A stretch of 64,000 bases of DNA from Lithobates sylvaticus (GCA_028564925.1 CM053030.1:378383833-378447832), one strand, 5' to 3'; shown: positions 20,237 to 31,470, numbered from the stretch's first letter. Notes: a model not told the origin generated them from the sequence alone. Numbers and translations are program-made.

Positions 20237-20940
20237 TAGGGTGTTCTATCAGAGAGCCTACCAGTTAAGGGTTGCACAATGAGTCCAGAATCCATCCGAG
20301 CCATCAAGTCAAGGTAAGTTAGAGCCCAGCTCCAGTGAATTGAGCGAGTCAGCAGTTTACCGTTTAGCAAACTCATCCCAAAGGCTGAAGTCGTGGGCGC
20401 CCGCCAACCCCCGGAAGGACCAGGGGCAGGTCGGGCGCCCAGGAGTATCAACCAGTGAGAGAGGAGAAAACCATACATTGTCTGCAGTACATTGTTAGAG
20501 AGGCATAAAATGTTAAGGAAAAAAAGAGAAAAACAAATAAAAAACAAACAACCATGCTTTGAACTCAAATTTTGCGTCAGCATCAAAAACAGGCCAAGCC
20601 ATCGCAAGAGCGGCAACTCAGCTGAGGGGGTCAGGGATAAAACAAATCCCCTGACCAAAAACTTTGAAGGCTTGAGAAAGAGACAGGAGAGGGCCAAAAA
20701 CAAAAAAATAAAAATGCCCTCCCCCCTCTCTCTCCTCTTCAATTTCAGATATAAACATGGACCGAGTGGTCCAATCCTCCAAGCAAGAGGAGGGAGCCGA
20801 ACCATCCAGATGATCATAGGGAGTACACCTCGTACGGCTTCCAGGGACGGGAGGGTCTCCATCCAGCTTGCTAGGAGAAGGGGGTAGATCAGACGGGCGC
20901 GACTCGACTTCCGATCAAGGGTGAGACCAGTCTGTTGCAT
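20236..20940 (-). other. Open frame of 234 codons between L1 ORF1 and ORF2, coding status unclear
   Basis: This frame is open from 64 nt after ORF1 to the ORF2 start, where stop and start overlap as TAATG. The product would be leucine- and phenylalanine-rich with hydrophobic runs and no domain I recognise. The minus strand is pyrimidine-rich here, which thins out stop codons, so it may be chance. It is recorded because its position is unusual for an L1. Confidence 0.25.
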
Positions 20941-21004
20941 ATTGGCATGCGGGCCTGCATAGCGTCCAATTGTGGTAGAGGAACAGTTCTTTGGGTGTGG
21001 AAGG

Positions 21005-22006
21005 TCAGTGAACCGTACGGCGGTCCCTCCTGGGAGGTGGTGTAGCCCAGATGGCAGGCGAGCGGGGGGTAGTAGGTATCCTCGGGTGGTCTGCTGCGTT
21101 CAGAAGGCCTAGCTTTACCAGGAGATCCTTGCCCTCAGATATTGTGGTGACCGTGTACGTGGTGCCATTGTGAGGGACTTGCAGCTTAAAGGGGAAGCCC
21201 CAACGGTACCTGATCCTGGCAGATTGAAGCACCGAGGTAACCTCCTTCATTCTCCTGCGCTTGTCCAGGGTAGTGGGTGAGATGTCCGGATAGATCTGCA
21301 CAGTTACACCATCCAGCTTCATGTTAGGGGTGTTGCGGGAAGCCCTTAGTATGTCTTCCTTTATGAGATAGTCCTTCAGACATAAAACTATGTCCCTTGG
21401 GGGTCTATCTTCCGGGGGCTTTGGGCGCAAGGCTCGGTGCAGCCTGTCACAAGTAAAGGCCGTAATTGGGGTCTCAGGAAGCAGGGAGTGAAAAAGTGTT
21501 TGTACTGCCTGAGGCAGGTCAGTGACCGTTTCAGGGACCCCCCTCACCCTCAAGTTGTTCCTCCTGTTCCTGTTGTCCAGGTCCTCGAGGTGGGCTTGCA
21601 GGACCTGAACCGTGTCTGTGAGGGCTTCATGGTCCGTCCTGAGGTCAGAGTGGGACAAGCATAATTCGTCATGTTTGGTCTCTAACATGTCCGTTCTAGT
21701 TCCCAAGGCCGCGATCTCAGTGGACAGCGTGCTGGTAGCCTTATGTAGTTCCGTCTGGAACTTTTTAGCCAGTCTGTTGTACATAGAGGAAAGGCTGTCC
21801 TCCAAGTCAGCTTTTGTGAGGAGATTGGTGTACTCACTGTCTCCCGTTGAGTGTTCCGGGGATGCGGCCGAGGCCTGAGAGCACGCCGGCGCTGGCTCCG
21901 GCTGGGCGCCATCTTGGGACATCGTGTGTTGTTCCCGCACTCTCAGAAGGTAGTTCGTTAGGGACCTTTGAGCCGGTTTGCCACGGCGATTCTTAGGGCC
22001 CGGCAT
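21005..22006 (-). CDS. L1 ORF1: RNA-binding protein (333 aa)
   Basis: It has the layout of L1 ORF1p: a basic N-terminus (GPKNRRGKPAQRS), a coiled coil from about 70 to 150 with regular heptads, the RNA-recognition domain start RRNNLRVRGVPE (about 150), the LHRALRPKPPEDRPPRDIVL strand region, and a C-terminal domain with ARIRYRWGFPFKLQV. L1 ORF1p forms trimers that coat the element's RNA and act as nucleic-acid chaperones. No stop or frameshift is seen. The start sits 144 nt from the element's 5' end. Confidence 0.9.
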   Translation of the reverse strand: MPGPKNRRGKPAQRSLTNYLLRVREQHTMSQDGAQPEPAPACSQASAASPEHSTGDSEYTNLLTKADLEDSLSSMYNRLAKKFQTELHKATSTLSTEIAALGTRTDMLETKHDELCLSHSDLRTDHEALTDTVQVLQAHLEDLDNRNRRNNLRVRGVPETVTDLPQAVQTLFHSLLPETPITAFTCDRLHRALRPKPPEDRPPRDIVLCLKDYLIKEDILRASRNTPNMKLDGVTVQIYPDISPTTLDKRRRMKEVTSVLQSARIRYRWGFPFKLQVPHNGTTYTVTTISEGKDLLVKLGLLNAADHPRIPTTPRSPAIWATPPPRRDRRTVH

Positions 22007-22150
22007 GCGCTGGGTGTTCCACCGGGGGTGATGGGTATCTGAGAGCCGAAATTCTGGTTAGATGGCCCCGGGGAACTCGCGTTTGTCTCTGGGTCTCTCG
22101 GAGCTCCTAGCCCTTGCTTCCGTCCAGGATCGCGCCGCGTATGCGCCCCC

Positions 22151-22165
22151 AGAGCTATTTATTCC
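22151..22165. repeat. L1 target-site duplication, 5' side
   Basis: AGAGCTATTTATTCC, matching 16017-16031 exactly and abutting the element's GGGGGCGC 5' end (minus strand). Confidence 0.95.
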
Positions 22166-22418
22166 TAACAGGTTTCCCAAAGGAATGCTCCCCTGGGATA
22201 AGATTATCAGAGGGATGCAGTGCCTGAGCAGAGGAGACTGTGTAAAAGTGCATAGCAGTCTGCTTTTTCACATTCCTGTGTTACATAAAGGTAGAAGAAG
22301 ACTATAGTGCTCCTCTTATATACTTTGTGCTAATGTACTCTGGACCAGAACAGTTGGGGGGGGGGGCTCTTCCCCCTCCTGTCAGAACAGTACTGTATTA
22401 TACCGAGCTGCACCCTAT
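22166..22418. other. Unassigned DNA
   Basis: Continuation of the sequence interrupted by the L1. No gene seen. Confidence 0.35.
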
Positions 22419-22640
22419 ACCGTGCCCTCCTAACCTCCCCTTTACTGTGCCCTCCTGCCCAACACATACTGTGCTTTCCTTTCTGCCCCATACTGTGCCC
22501 TCCTGCCCACCACATATTGTGCCCTCCTGTCTGCCCCATACTGTGCCCTTCTGCCCACCACATACTGTGCCCTCCTGTCTGCCCCCATACTGTGCCCTCC
22601 TGCCTGCCCCCTTCTGCCTGCCTCCATAATGTGCCCATGT
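22419..22640. repeat. Minisatellite, about 24-bp unit
   Basis: Roughly eight units built on CTGTGCCCTCCTGCCCACC plus ACATA or CCATA, alternating two variants. Reading frames here only translate the repeat. Confidence 0.85.
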
Positions 22641-23107
22641 TCCCTCTCCTGTCCCTGGGCTCTCTCCGAGCCCCTGTGGTTTCTCTAGGCTCATGTGCGC
22701 TGTCTCATGTCCCTGTACTCTCTCCTGGCCCCCATGCAGTGCTTCCCAGGGGGATGTTGTCAGGATGGGGAGCAGGAAAATGGCCTGTAAATGTGTAATT
22801 TTCAAGCCCCTTCCTTGTTTAAATGAAAATAGTTAGTAATCTGTACCGTTTACTGACCCTGTCCATTCCTAACTAAAGCATAGTAAACTGTGTTTACTAT
22901 GCTTCAGTCTGTAAATGAACGGGAGGCCTATGTACAGAGCTACTCCTGTCCATTAATTCTGTGCTGCTGAGGCTGCAGAGAAGGAGATCGAGGGTCGTGT
23001 CCTCAAGCACCTCAAAAAAAAATGGAAAAACATATTGTAGCGAAAAGGTAAAAATAAAATAAAATGGTAAAAATTATAAATAAAAAAAAAAAAAAAACTA
23101 CTGACAC
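22641..23107. other. No gene seen
   Basis: Non-coding. It includes a short hairpin TAGTAAACTGTGTTTACTA near 22881 and an A-run near 23080. Confidence 0.35.
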
Positions 23108-23264
23108 CAGTGGCGGAACTACCAGGGTTGCAAAGATCACATTTGTGGCCAGGGGTTTGGCATTCCGTCACCGGGCTCAGAGGGAAGGGCCCGGGTCGGC
23201 AGTCAGGGGGGCCCTTCCTGGTTTCTTGCACCGGGGCCCCCCGAAGGTTCTAGTTGCGCCTCTG
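23108..23264 (+). mobile_element. hAT-like MITE, 157 bp
   Basis: The terminal inverted repeats are CAGTGGCGGAACTACCAG and, on the other strand from the right end, CAGAGGCGCAACTAGAAC. CAG ends and small size fit hAT MITEs. I could not see an intact 8-bp target duplication. Confidence 0.6.
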
Positions 23265-24599
23265 CTCCAAGCAATGAAAACCCAATAGAGGTTCTAACCC
23301 ATAACTCACTTTATCAAAATAAAATAAAAATTACCTGGGGGACAACTTTAACAAAGATTGGTAAAAAACATCTACAAAATTAAAAAGTGTTTAGATCTTC
23401 AAAGTAATATTGCAAGGTTTTGTCGGAATAAAAAAGGAAAATCATATAAATCGAGAGTATGTCTCTCTATTTAAATTTTGTTGAATTATAGCACAAGATC
23501 TATTGTATTTCACTCTTAGAAGCAAGAGAATTTGAAAGCTGAAGGAAATTAAACTCTGACATGAAAAATTATTTTATTTCCAAAGCTTTGTTGTACATAT
23601 ATATTATGCAATAGAATGAGTACTATACATGGGCTGATTTATTCCTGGAGCTTAAAAACCCAATGGTTCGGTGATCAAAAGACTAGTGTTGTGCTCCTCT
23701 TGAGCCCTGACTCAAAGCAATAGGTGATTTATGTCACAAGTTAAAATCAAATCTAACCAATAATTTTGTACTGAATAAATATTAACAAAAAATAAACTGC
23801 ACATTCACTTCATCTGTTTTCTTGATAAAGAGACCTGTTGGGAGCTGCAAATAACTCCTGCATATTTACCACACTCAATTTGTTAGCAAAACAAAGCTTT
23901 ATTAATGCAGCAACCGAGTGTATGGAGCAGAATTTCACATTTGCATGTGTGTAATACAGACATTTGATTCTCCTACAAATTTAATAAGTGAAATTCATTG
24001 TATAATGTAATTAGATGAATGAATGCAAATTTATCAGCATAGTTTATTTGAAATCGCTATAAAAACACGGTAAAATGCTAAAAAATGCACTTACTTCCAA
24101 ATAGATTTACTGGCTGATGCTACTCAATAATTGGAACTTGTATGGTCATTGAACTGACCGCAAACTGATTTTGGTTGGTTATAGCATCAAACTTTAAAAA
24201 CAGCTATGCAATATTTATTTTGATAACAGGAGGGGCAAAACGCGTCAGTATGCATACTACGGCACCGCAGTGACATCACATCCAATTCATGTTTAAATGC
24301 AGCTGAGGTTGTGAGAGAACGAGCGAACTGTCTGTTGATACTACATTCTTTTGTTTTTACCATGGAACATTGTAAGCTTGAATTTAATTGAATAACAAGA
24401 CGTACTTCACTATATGGGCTTTCTCTCCATATGTCCAAGTTTGATACAGCACAGGAAGAATCGCATCCTGGAGTTGGTGTCCCATCACCCTGCTCACCAG
24501 CCTAAACCTGTTTGACCCACAATGCAGTATTGCTTGAGGGGTCCATTGGATCTCGTGGGAGTCTGTGCCCGGAAGTGGGTGTAAATACCTGTCTTAGTC
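23265..24599. other. AT-rich non-coding DNA with a decayed hammerhead-like site near 24206-24255
   Basis: No gene. On the plus strand, TTGATAA and CAAAACGCGTC lie between the near-complementary blocks ATGCAATA and TATGCAT. This is a decayed version of the PLE hammerhead plan: core and GAAA are both altered, ACGCGTC is kept. Confidence 0.35.
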
Positions 24600-24710
24600 T
24601 TAGTATCTGCACCCCCTCCCCCCAAATGTGACACCGGAGGGGGGGAGGGTTCGATGAGTGGAAGTTCCCCTTTAGGGTGGAACTCTGCTTTATTAGCTCT
24701 TTATTTCACT
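24600..24710 (+). repeat. Dispersed repeat fragment
   Basis: The block from TGTGACACCGGAGG through GGAAGTTCC and GGTGGAACTCTGCTTTA resembles a repeat I associate with ranid frogs. Its class is unknown and there is no second copy in the window. Confidence 0.3.
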
Positions 24711-24788
24711 ATATTTGGGTTTGTTCGCGCTGTGGTATATATAGTTATATATACACAATTTTTTCCACATGCAATATTTGCTGCCAAC

Positions 24789-25164
24789 TAATGCCACCTA
24801 CACATAAGCGGAATTCCAACGGTTTGGCTTGCATACACACGGTCACACAAAAGTTTGCTGAACTTTCGACCGTCAAGAACGCGGTGACGTACAACACTAC
24901 GACGAACCGAGAAAATTAAGTTCAATGCTTCCGATCATGCGTCAAATTGTTTCCGATTATGTGTAGGAATTTTGCGTGTCAGAATTTGTACAGACGATCG
25001 GAATTTTGGATCGGAACTTTTTCCGGCCGAAAAATTGAGAACCTGCTCTCAATCTTTTGCTGGCGGAAATGCCGCCAGCAAAAGTCCGATGGAGCATACA
25101 CACGGTCGCATTTTCCGACCAAAACATCACACCGGGTTTTTCCAATCGTGTGTATGCGGCATTA
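24789..25164. mobile_element. MITE, family with TAATGCC/GGCATTA ends (copy 1)
   Basis: 376 bp, starting TAATGCC and ending GGCATTA, with ACACGGTC and CGATCGG motifs and an internal CTTTTGCTGGCGG/CCGCCAGCAAAAG hairpin. Related copies are at 33838-34211, 57566-57973 and, more distant, from 62734. Reading frames inside are not conserved between copies. Confidence 0.7.
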
Positions 25165-25719
25165 GAAGGTCAAAAAGGATCTCTCTCAAATGCTGCCTTT
25201 CTATTCCCCACAGACGCTGTGCAAGGCAGTTGCTTCTTCCTTAAAAAATAAACACTGCAGTGGCATACTGATGCATGATTAGACTAGCCTCTCAGGAAGA
25301 CTCTTTCATTGAAACTGGATTTCCCAGTGCTTCTTTCACACCCCCCCCCCCCGTATTGGTGAGGGGGCAGAAAATATGTATCCCCCATACAGTGATTATT
25401 ATTTCAATAACTCACAAAGGGCGCTGTTCACTGTGGCTTTATTCTCAGTGTGTTTTTGCAATACAGTATGTACAAGAGGGAATGACAAATATAGCAATTG
25501 TTCCACTGCTTAAATGCGTGCTAATGAGTTCTCCTCAATTTGGAGGTATACACAAGATGCGCAAGCTGAATGGAAAACGACGCTTCCCAGTGAGCAAAGG
25601 GAGACATCTTTCCAAGATGTTTGCCTCAATACTGGAATAATCATATGGAATTCGATTTCAACATTTTTTTCTAAATTTGGAAAACATTTGTAATGGCTAA
25701 AACCATCTATCAGATGGGC
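25165..25719. other. No gene seen
   Basis: Non-coding; a C14-like run lies near 25339. Nothing recognised. Confidence 0.35.
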
Positions 25720-26013
25720 GAATGGTCCGGCCCGAGCATGAGCAGAACATTGGCTGTTCGCCTGTTTGACGAACACCCGAGTTGTCAGGGCATTTGACCA
25801 TTTGATCAGCCCACCGAACAACCACAATGCATTGAAAGCCCTGATTGGCTGAAGCAATGAAAGCTTTGCCCATTCAGAGCACAAAGCACTGTCATAGCCA
25901 TGATTGGAGATTGGCTCATAGCTTAGTCCCACCTCACACTATAAAAATATTGTCCCCATAGGGCCATTTGCAGTGTGATATTGGCATGGAGAGAGATAGA
26001 ACAGGGCCCTGTT
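25720..26013 (-). mobile_element. hAT-related fragment
   Basis: The segments GAACATTGGCTGTTCG, CACAATGCATTG and repeated GATTGG...GGCTCATAG blocks, then CACTATAAAAA, parallel the 5' region of the hAT at 37122-37460 (CATTGGCCGTTCG, CAGTGCATTG, TTGGCCAATCATAG, CACTATATAAGG). Only the promoter-proximal part is present. It abuts the Tc1 element. Confidence 0.45.
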
Positions 26014-27460
26014 CAGTGCTACTAGTCAATGTGCATAACTATTCACCCCCTAAAGTCAATACTTTGTAGAGACACCTTTTGCGGCTATCACTGCTCCAAG
26101 TCGCTTTGGATAAGTTTCTATGAGCTTGCCACATCTTACCACTGGGATTTTTGCCCATTCCTCCTTACAAAACTGCTCCAGCTCCTTCAAGTTGGATGGT
26201 TTGCGCTTGTGAACAGCACTTTTTAAGTCTGACCACAGATTTTCTATTGCATTGAGGTCTGGGCTTTGACTAGGCCATTCCAACACATTTACATGTTTTC
26301 CCTTAAACCACTCAAGTGTTGCTTTAACGGTGTGTTTGGGGTCATTGTCCTGCTGGAAGGTGAACCTCCATCCTAGCCTCAAATCACACACAGAGTGGTA
26401 CAGGTTTTCCTCAAGAATATCCCTGTATTTAGCACCATCCACCTTTCCCTCAACTCTGACCAGTTTCCCAGTCCCAACTGCTGAAAAACATCCCTACAGC
26501 ATGATGCTGGCACCACCATGTTTCACTCTGGGGATAGTGTTCTTTGAGTGATGTGTTGTGTTGGTTTTGCGCCAGACATAGCTTTTTCTTTGATGGCCAA
26601 AAAGTTCAATTTTAGTCTCATCAGACCAGAGCACCTTCCTCCATACATTTTGGGAGTCTCCCACATGCCTTTTCGCAAACTCAAAACGTGCCATTTTGTT
26701 TTTTGCTGAAAGTAATGGCTTTCTTCTGCCCACTCTGCCATAAAGCCCAACTCTATGGAGCGTACTGCTTATTGTCATCCTATGTACAGATACTCCAGTC
26801 TCTGCTGTGGAACTGTGCAGCTCCTCCAGGGTTACCTTAGGTCTCTGTGCTGCAACTCTGATCAATTCCCTCCTTGCCCGGTCTGTGAGTTTTGGTGTGC
26901 AGCCGTCTCTTGGCAGGTTTGCTGTTGTGCCATGTTCTTTCCATTTGGTTATGATAGATTTGATGGTTCTCCTAGGGATCATCAAAGATAATAACCCAAA
27001 CCTGACTTGTACTTCTCAACAACATTGTCCCTTACTTGTTTGGAGAGTTCCTTGGTCTCCATGGTGTTTGGTTAGTGGTGCCTCTTGCTTAGGTGTTGCA
27101 GCCTCTAGGGCCTTTCAAAAAGGTGTGTTTATGTAATGACAGAACATGTGACACTTAGATTACACACAAGTGGACATCATTTCACTAATTATGTGACTTC
27201 TGAAGGTAATTGGTTGCACCAGAGCTGTTTATGGGCTTCATAACAAAGGGAGTGAATACATACGCACATGCCAATTATCAGTTTTTTATTTCTGAAAAAT
27301 AGTTTTATGTATATATTTTTCTAATTTTACTTCACCAACTTAGACTATTGTGTTCTGATCCATCACATATAATTCAGATTAAAAAAACATTGAACTAAAG
27401 GCTGTAATGTAACAAAATAGGTAAAAAGCCAAGGGGGTTGAATACTTTTGCAAGGCACTG
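26014..27460 (-). mobile_element. Decayed Tc1/mariner transposon
   Basis: The right end on the minus strand is CAGTGCCTTGCAAAAGTATT next to TA (27461-27462). The left end near 26014-26070 keeps CAGTGC and ATTCACCCCCT but has drifted, so that boundary is uncertain. The inside holds one broken transposase. It is older than the Tc1 at 49928-51551. Confidence 0.8.
26056..27062 (-). pseudogene. Tc1 transposase pseudogene
   Basis: From an ATG at 27062 (METKELSKQ) the frame breaks near 26990, resumes as IPRRTIKSIITKWKEHGT (paired-like HTH), continues through KVLWSDETKIELFG (first catalytic D), and breaks again near 26450-26500. The last part has QQDNDPKH and [15 protein letters not shown] (second D and the E of DD34E) and ends STKY. 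About 335 codons in all, the family's usual length. At least two frameshifts make it non-functional. Confidence 0.85.
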
Positions 27461-29068
27461 TACTTCTTGTACATCGAGCCTATCGTGTCCTGAAACTATT
27501 CTTGATGTCAAAATAAAAATGAAAGAGAAGTTCAGAAAACTTTAAATGGGTAGAAGATCATTCAGACTTTCTTGCTTGGTTTTTACATATTGAGAGATTA
27601 TATTTTATTATTTTCAAATAAGTGATTATATGAGTTTGCATCACGATCATTTCCTACAGTAATATTTGGATAAGGGCAATCCGAGCTGAGCCATTCATGA
27701 TACACTGTCTGTATTACTGTTCTTTTTGATAATTATTACCTGTTGGATTTAAGTATAATATTTGAGTTTCCGATTTATGCATGATCCAATTTGACTATAA
27801 TGACAGTGTAATCACTATGCTCTGAGGCAATTATTGTTAAAATATGCAAAATATGCAAATTTCTGTATGTTTTTATATGCAAATATGCAAATTTCTGTAT
27901 GTTTTTTGCACTATAGTATTTTAATTTTGTAAATAAATTTTGTCAATTTTCTATAAACATTTCTATAAAGTCCATCATTTTCAACATAATCCTTCTAATA
28001 ACCTCAAGTATCGGGACGTGGAATTTACTATTTTTGTGTCGTATCCACAGTACCACTCTGTGGTGATACGTAATTGTTTTAAATATTTGGATAAGAATAA
28101 TTTACATCAACAGATATCAAGAGATAAACAAGATTTTAGGCAGACAAAGAAAAAAGTTTGTTGAAGTTGAAAATAGAATTCAAATAATACATTTTCTCTG
28201 CTCATACAATTATATTGATCATTCTGTTTAAAAGCATGCTTCAAATGTAGGTTTGATCAATAAAAAAGGTTATTACCCAAGGTTATAGACTGAGTAAAAC
28301 TGTGCTCAAAGCAAATTTTTACAGCACTGAAACATTCGGCAATCCACTTTAACATTCTCTGTTATTGTGTGAGCTTACAAACCCGTTCAGCGATAAAGCA
28401 GTTTATGTGCTCAGGCAATTTTAGAAAAACATTTGTTCCATGCTGGGTTTCCATGAGCTCTGAAAACCTGCAATGTGAATGTCACAACATACACATTCTT
28501 TTTTTATTGCATTTATGCAAAATAGGAAATCTACTTTCAACATCACGGAAGTCTGTGAAAGGTATTATAACCCAACACTTGGTAAATCACATTCATATCT
28601 TAAATTGAAAGTACAATGGTTTTTATAATTTCAGTTTAATTATTCTTGAAGTTGTACAAGGTTGTGAGGTCGCCCTTGATATGATTTTAAATTATTTCAT
28701 AACGAATAAATATTCAATAATATATATATCATATAATATAATATAATATAATATAATAATACACATTCACTACAGTTATTTTTCAGTTTTTTTTTTCATC
28801 TTCTTGTGGATCAGCTGTGGTTATATGGTTTTGTACTGTATGTAGAGGTTTTCTAATTATTTATTTGTTATTTTGTTTCATAAAGTTTTTGTTTCATTTG
28901 TCAAAAAAGAGGTTGCCACTGACCAGATGCATGATACAACTTGTCAGTAACCATTACAAGAAAGTTAAGTAGACATGTAAATTCGGTAAGCCAGCAAACA
29001 AAAAAAAACAAAATGCATTATGTATAGTTGAACCATGGAAGAAGATGAAGAGCCTAGGTGCATTAAAG
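27461..29068. other. AT-rich non-coding DNA
   Basis: No gene seen. It holds a small direct repeat with ATATGCAAAT and TTCTGTATGTTTTT (27840-27910) and an (AT)-rich TATAA run at about 28717-28757. Confidence 0.4.
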
Positions 29069-29331
29069 CACAACTGGCTGGGTAGGGGTTAATATCAGGG
29101 GCGATCAAAGGGTTAACTGTGTGCATAGCCAGAGTTTTACTATACTGTGTGAGGTGCTTTTACTCAAAGCACCCTCCCAATGTTGAGGGCATGTGGCCTG
29201 GTATGGTTCAGGAGGGGGGGGGGGGGGGCGCTCTCTTGTCCCCCCTCTTTTCCTGCAGCCTGCCAGGTTGCATGCTCTGATAAGGGTCTGGTATGGATTT
29301 TCTTTTACATTTTTGTGCGGGGACTCCCCTT

Positions 29332-29370
29332 AAAATCCATACCAGACCTGAAGGGTCTGGTATGGATTTT
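29332..29370. repeat. Palindrome, 17-bp arms
   Basis: AAAATCCATACCAGACC (29332-29348) and its exact complement (29354-29370) are separated by TGAAG. The same GGTCTGGTATGGATTTT block recurs at about 29286-29302 and near 29421 (inverted), so this is part of a repeat array. Confidence 0.85.
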
Positions 29371-29609
29371 GAGGGGGACCCCCACGCCATTTTTTTTATT
29401 TTGGCGCGGGGTTCCCCTTAATATCCATACCAGGCCCTTCAGGACTTGGGGGGGGGAATTTAGGGGGACCCCCACTCATTTTTTTTTTTTTTATTTTGGT
29501 TTGGGGTTCACCTGTGGGGAAATTCACATGCCATTTTTATCAATGAACTTTTATGTGTATTGCGGACCAACAATTCATTGTAGCGGCGAGTAGTTTTAAA
29601 TGACTTTTT

Positions 29610-30008
29610 TTCCTTCAGAAATGTCATTTTGCTGCCAGACTGTTCCAAACATGGGAAACATGTGCCCCTTTACAGGCATACTATACACACCCCCTCCCCC
29701 CAGGTATGAAATTTAAAGGAATATTACACTTTTATTGTTTCACTTTAAGCATTATTAAAATCACTGCTCCCAAAAAAACGTCAGTTTTTCAAACTTTTTT
29801 TTGCATTGATACATGTCCCCTGGGGCAGGACCCAAACACTTTTTATGACAATACCATGCATATAATCCTTTAAAATTAGCACTTTTGATTATTCATGTTC
29901 GTGTCCCATAGACTTTAAAAGTGTTCGTGTGTTCGAACAAATTTTTTGCCTGTTCGCATGTTCTGGTGCGAACCTAACGGGGGGGGGGGGGTGTTCGGCT
30001 CATCCCTA
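29610..30008 (-). mobile_element. hAT MITE copy A
   Basis: It ends GTTCGGCTCATCCCTA and shares almost its whole length with 30207-30616. A G-run (29979-29991) interrupts the end. Non-coding. Confidence 0.6.
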
Positions 30009-30009
30009 C

Positions 30010-30183
30010 CCTGCACCCATCGATCGGCTTCCACTGTGTGTAATCACAGCAGAAGCGAGCCCCCAGCGGCATGCATGCTTGCCCCCTACCCGGAAGTGTC
30101 GGATCATGTATATATACACAATCTGGTGCACAGGTGCTGCCCTGTAGCAGTAAAACTGCTATATGGTGGACCTAAAGTGGTTA
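30010..30183 (+). mobile_element. End of a TTAA-site element
   Basis: It ends in CCTAAAGTGGTTAA, matching the ends at 35885 (CAAGTGGTTAA) and 48680 (TTAAGTGGTTAA). Ends of this kind at TTAA suggest piggyBac- or Kolobok-type elements. Confidence 0.45.
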
Positions 30184-30206
30184 ACTGAGATATTTTGACT
30201 TTCTTT

Positions 30207-30616
30207 CCTTTAGAAATGTAATTTTGCTTTCAGACTGTTCTAAACATGGGAAACATGTGCCCCTTTACAGGCATACTATACACATCCCCAGGTACGAAAT
30301 TTAAAGGAATATTACACTTTCATTGTTTCACTTTAAGCATTATTAAAATCACTGCTCCCAAAAAAACGTCTGTTTTTAAAACATTTGTTTGCATTGATAC
30401 ATTGATACCCAGGTCCCCAAACACTTTTTATGACAATACCATGCATATAAGCCTTTAAAATTTCACTTTTGATTTCTCCCAAAGACTTTTAAAGGGTGTT
30501 CTGCGGCTTTCGAATTTGCCGCAAACACCCAAAATTGTTTGATGTTCGGTGAACTGGCGAACAGCCAATGTTCGAGTCGAACATGAGTTCGACTCGAACA
30601 TTAAGCTCATCCCTGG
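30207..30616 (-). mobile_element. hAT MITE copy B
   Basis: Same family and direction as 29610-30008, ending in the AAGCTCATCCCTGG block. It carries an extra inverted pair GAACATGAGTTC near its end. Confidence 0.6.
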
Positions 30617-30816
30617 TGCAGGGTACTCAATGTCCTCCGGCAATAATCAGGCAGGGACACAGAAGGAAAGGGGTTGAGTTTGTGTCCCTGCAAAGTAGGG
30701 AAAAAATTCCATCTCTTCCCCTAGTAAAAGCACCTCACACAGTATAGTAAAACTCTGGCTATGCACACAGTTAACCCTTTGATCGCCCCCGATATTAACC
30801 CCTACCCAGCCAGTGT

Positions 30817-31470
30817 CATTAGTACAGTGACAGTGCACATTTTTAGCACTGATCGCTGTATTAGTGTCCCAGGTCCAGAAAAGTGTCGAAAGTGTCAGTT
30901 AGTGTCCGAATGTCTGCCGCAATATGGTAGACCTGCTATAAGTCGCTGATCAGCAACAGTAAAAAAAAAATTTAATAAAGAAAATTACTGTATTCCATAG
31001 TTTGTAGATGCTATAACTTTTGCGCAAACCAAACAATATAGGCTTTTTGGATTTTTTTTTACCAAAAATATTCAGCAGAATACTGGCTTAAAATTATGAA
31101 GACATTTGATGTTTAATAGCAGAAAGTAAAAAATATTGTTTTATTTTTCAAAATTGTCTGGCTTTTTTTTTTAATCGCAAAAAAATTTAATGCAGGGCTG
31201 ATCAAATACCACCAAAAGAAAGCTCTATTTGTGGGAAAAAAGGACATAAATTTTATTTGGATATAGCATGACATGACCACGCAATTGTCAGTTAAAAATT
31301 ACGCAGTGCTGTATGCCAAAAAATGGCCTGGTTCTTTGTTATTGACATTTTGAAAAACACCATAAAAAAATAACAAAAAAAAACGATTTTAAAAGCCATA
31401 GCTTGTTTTGACCCAATTAAAGTTATTGCATCCATTGCACAGCTTTAAGGTGCAGTGTCATTAATTGACA
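30817..31470 (+). mobile_element. TTAA-family non-autonomous element part
   Basis: It shares GATCAAATACCA..AAAGAAAGCTCTATTTG and the following GGGAAAAAA...GCAATTGTCA segment with the nested TTAA element at 35178-35884. It also has the ATAACTTTTGCGCAAACCAA segment typical of this group. No transposase. Confidence 0.5.

Larger units (their letters stand above)
16032..22150 (-). mobile_element. Full-length L1-superfamily LINE
   Basis: A 6.1-kb minus-strand non-LTR retrotransposon bounded by a perfect 15-bp duplication AGAGCTATTTATTCC (16017-16031 and 22151-22165). Its order is: a short 5' UTR (144 nt), ORF1, a 768-nt spacer, ORF2, a 3' UTR of about 450 nt with an AATAAA signal, and a short A tail at the junction. 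Both main ORFs are uninterrupted. The perfect duplication and full length indicate a recent, complete insertion. It is L1-like by its ORF1 RNA-binding protein and C-terminal cysteine motif; whether it belongs to the Tx1 branch I cannot say. Confidence 0.93.
29069..30816. mobile_element. Foldback composite with about 90-bp inverted ends
   Basis: The end arms 29069-29166 and 30727-30816 are near-perfect reverse complements (GGGTTAACTGTGTGCATAGC and neighbours). Between them lie a GC-rich dispersed repeat (29270-29440), two hAT MITE copies in direct order, and a TTAA-element end at about 30010-30183. The right arm runs on without a break into the TTAA-family sequence at 30817-31470, so the inverted arms are probably two ends or copies of that family. 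Confidence 0.5.

Noticed and set aside
20492-20887. Plus-strand 131-aa frame in the L1 spacer
   Set aside because: Antisense to the L1 and purine-rich, with no recognised domain.
22327-22805. Overlapping open frames rich in Cys/Pro and Gly/Gln
   Set aside because: They translate the 24-bp minisatellite at 22419-22640.
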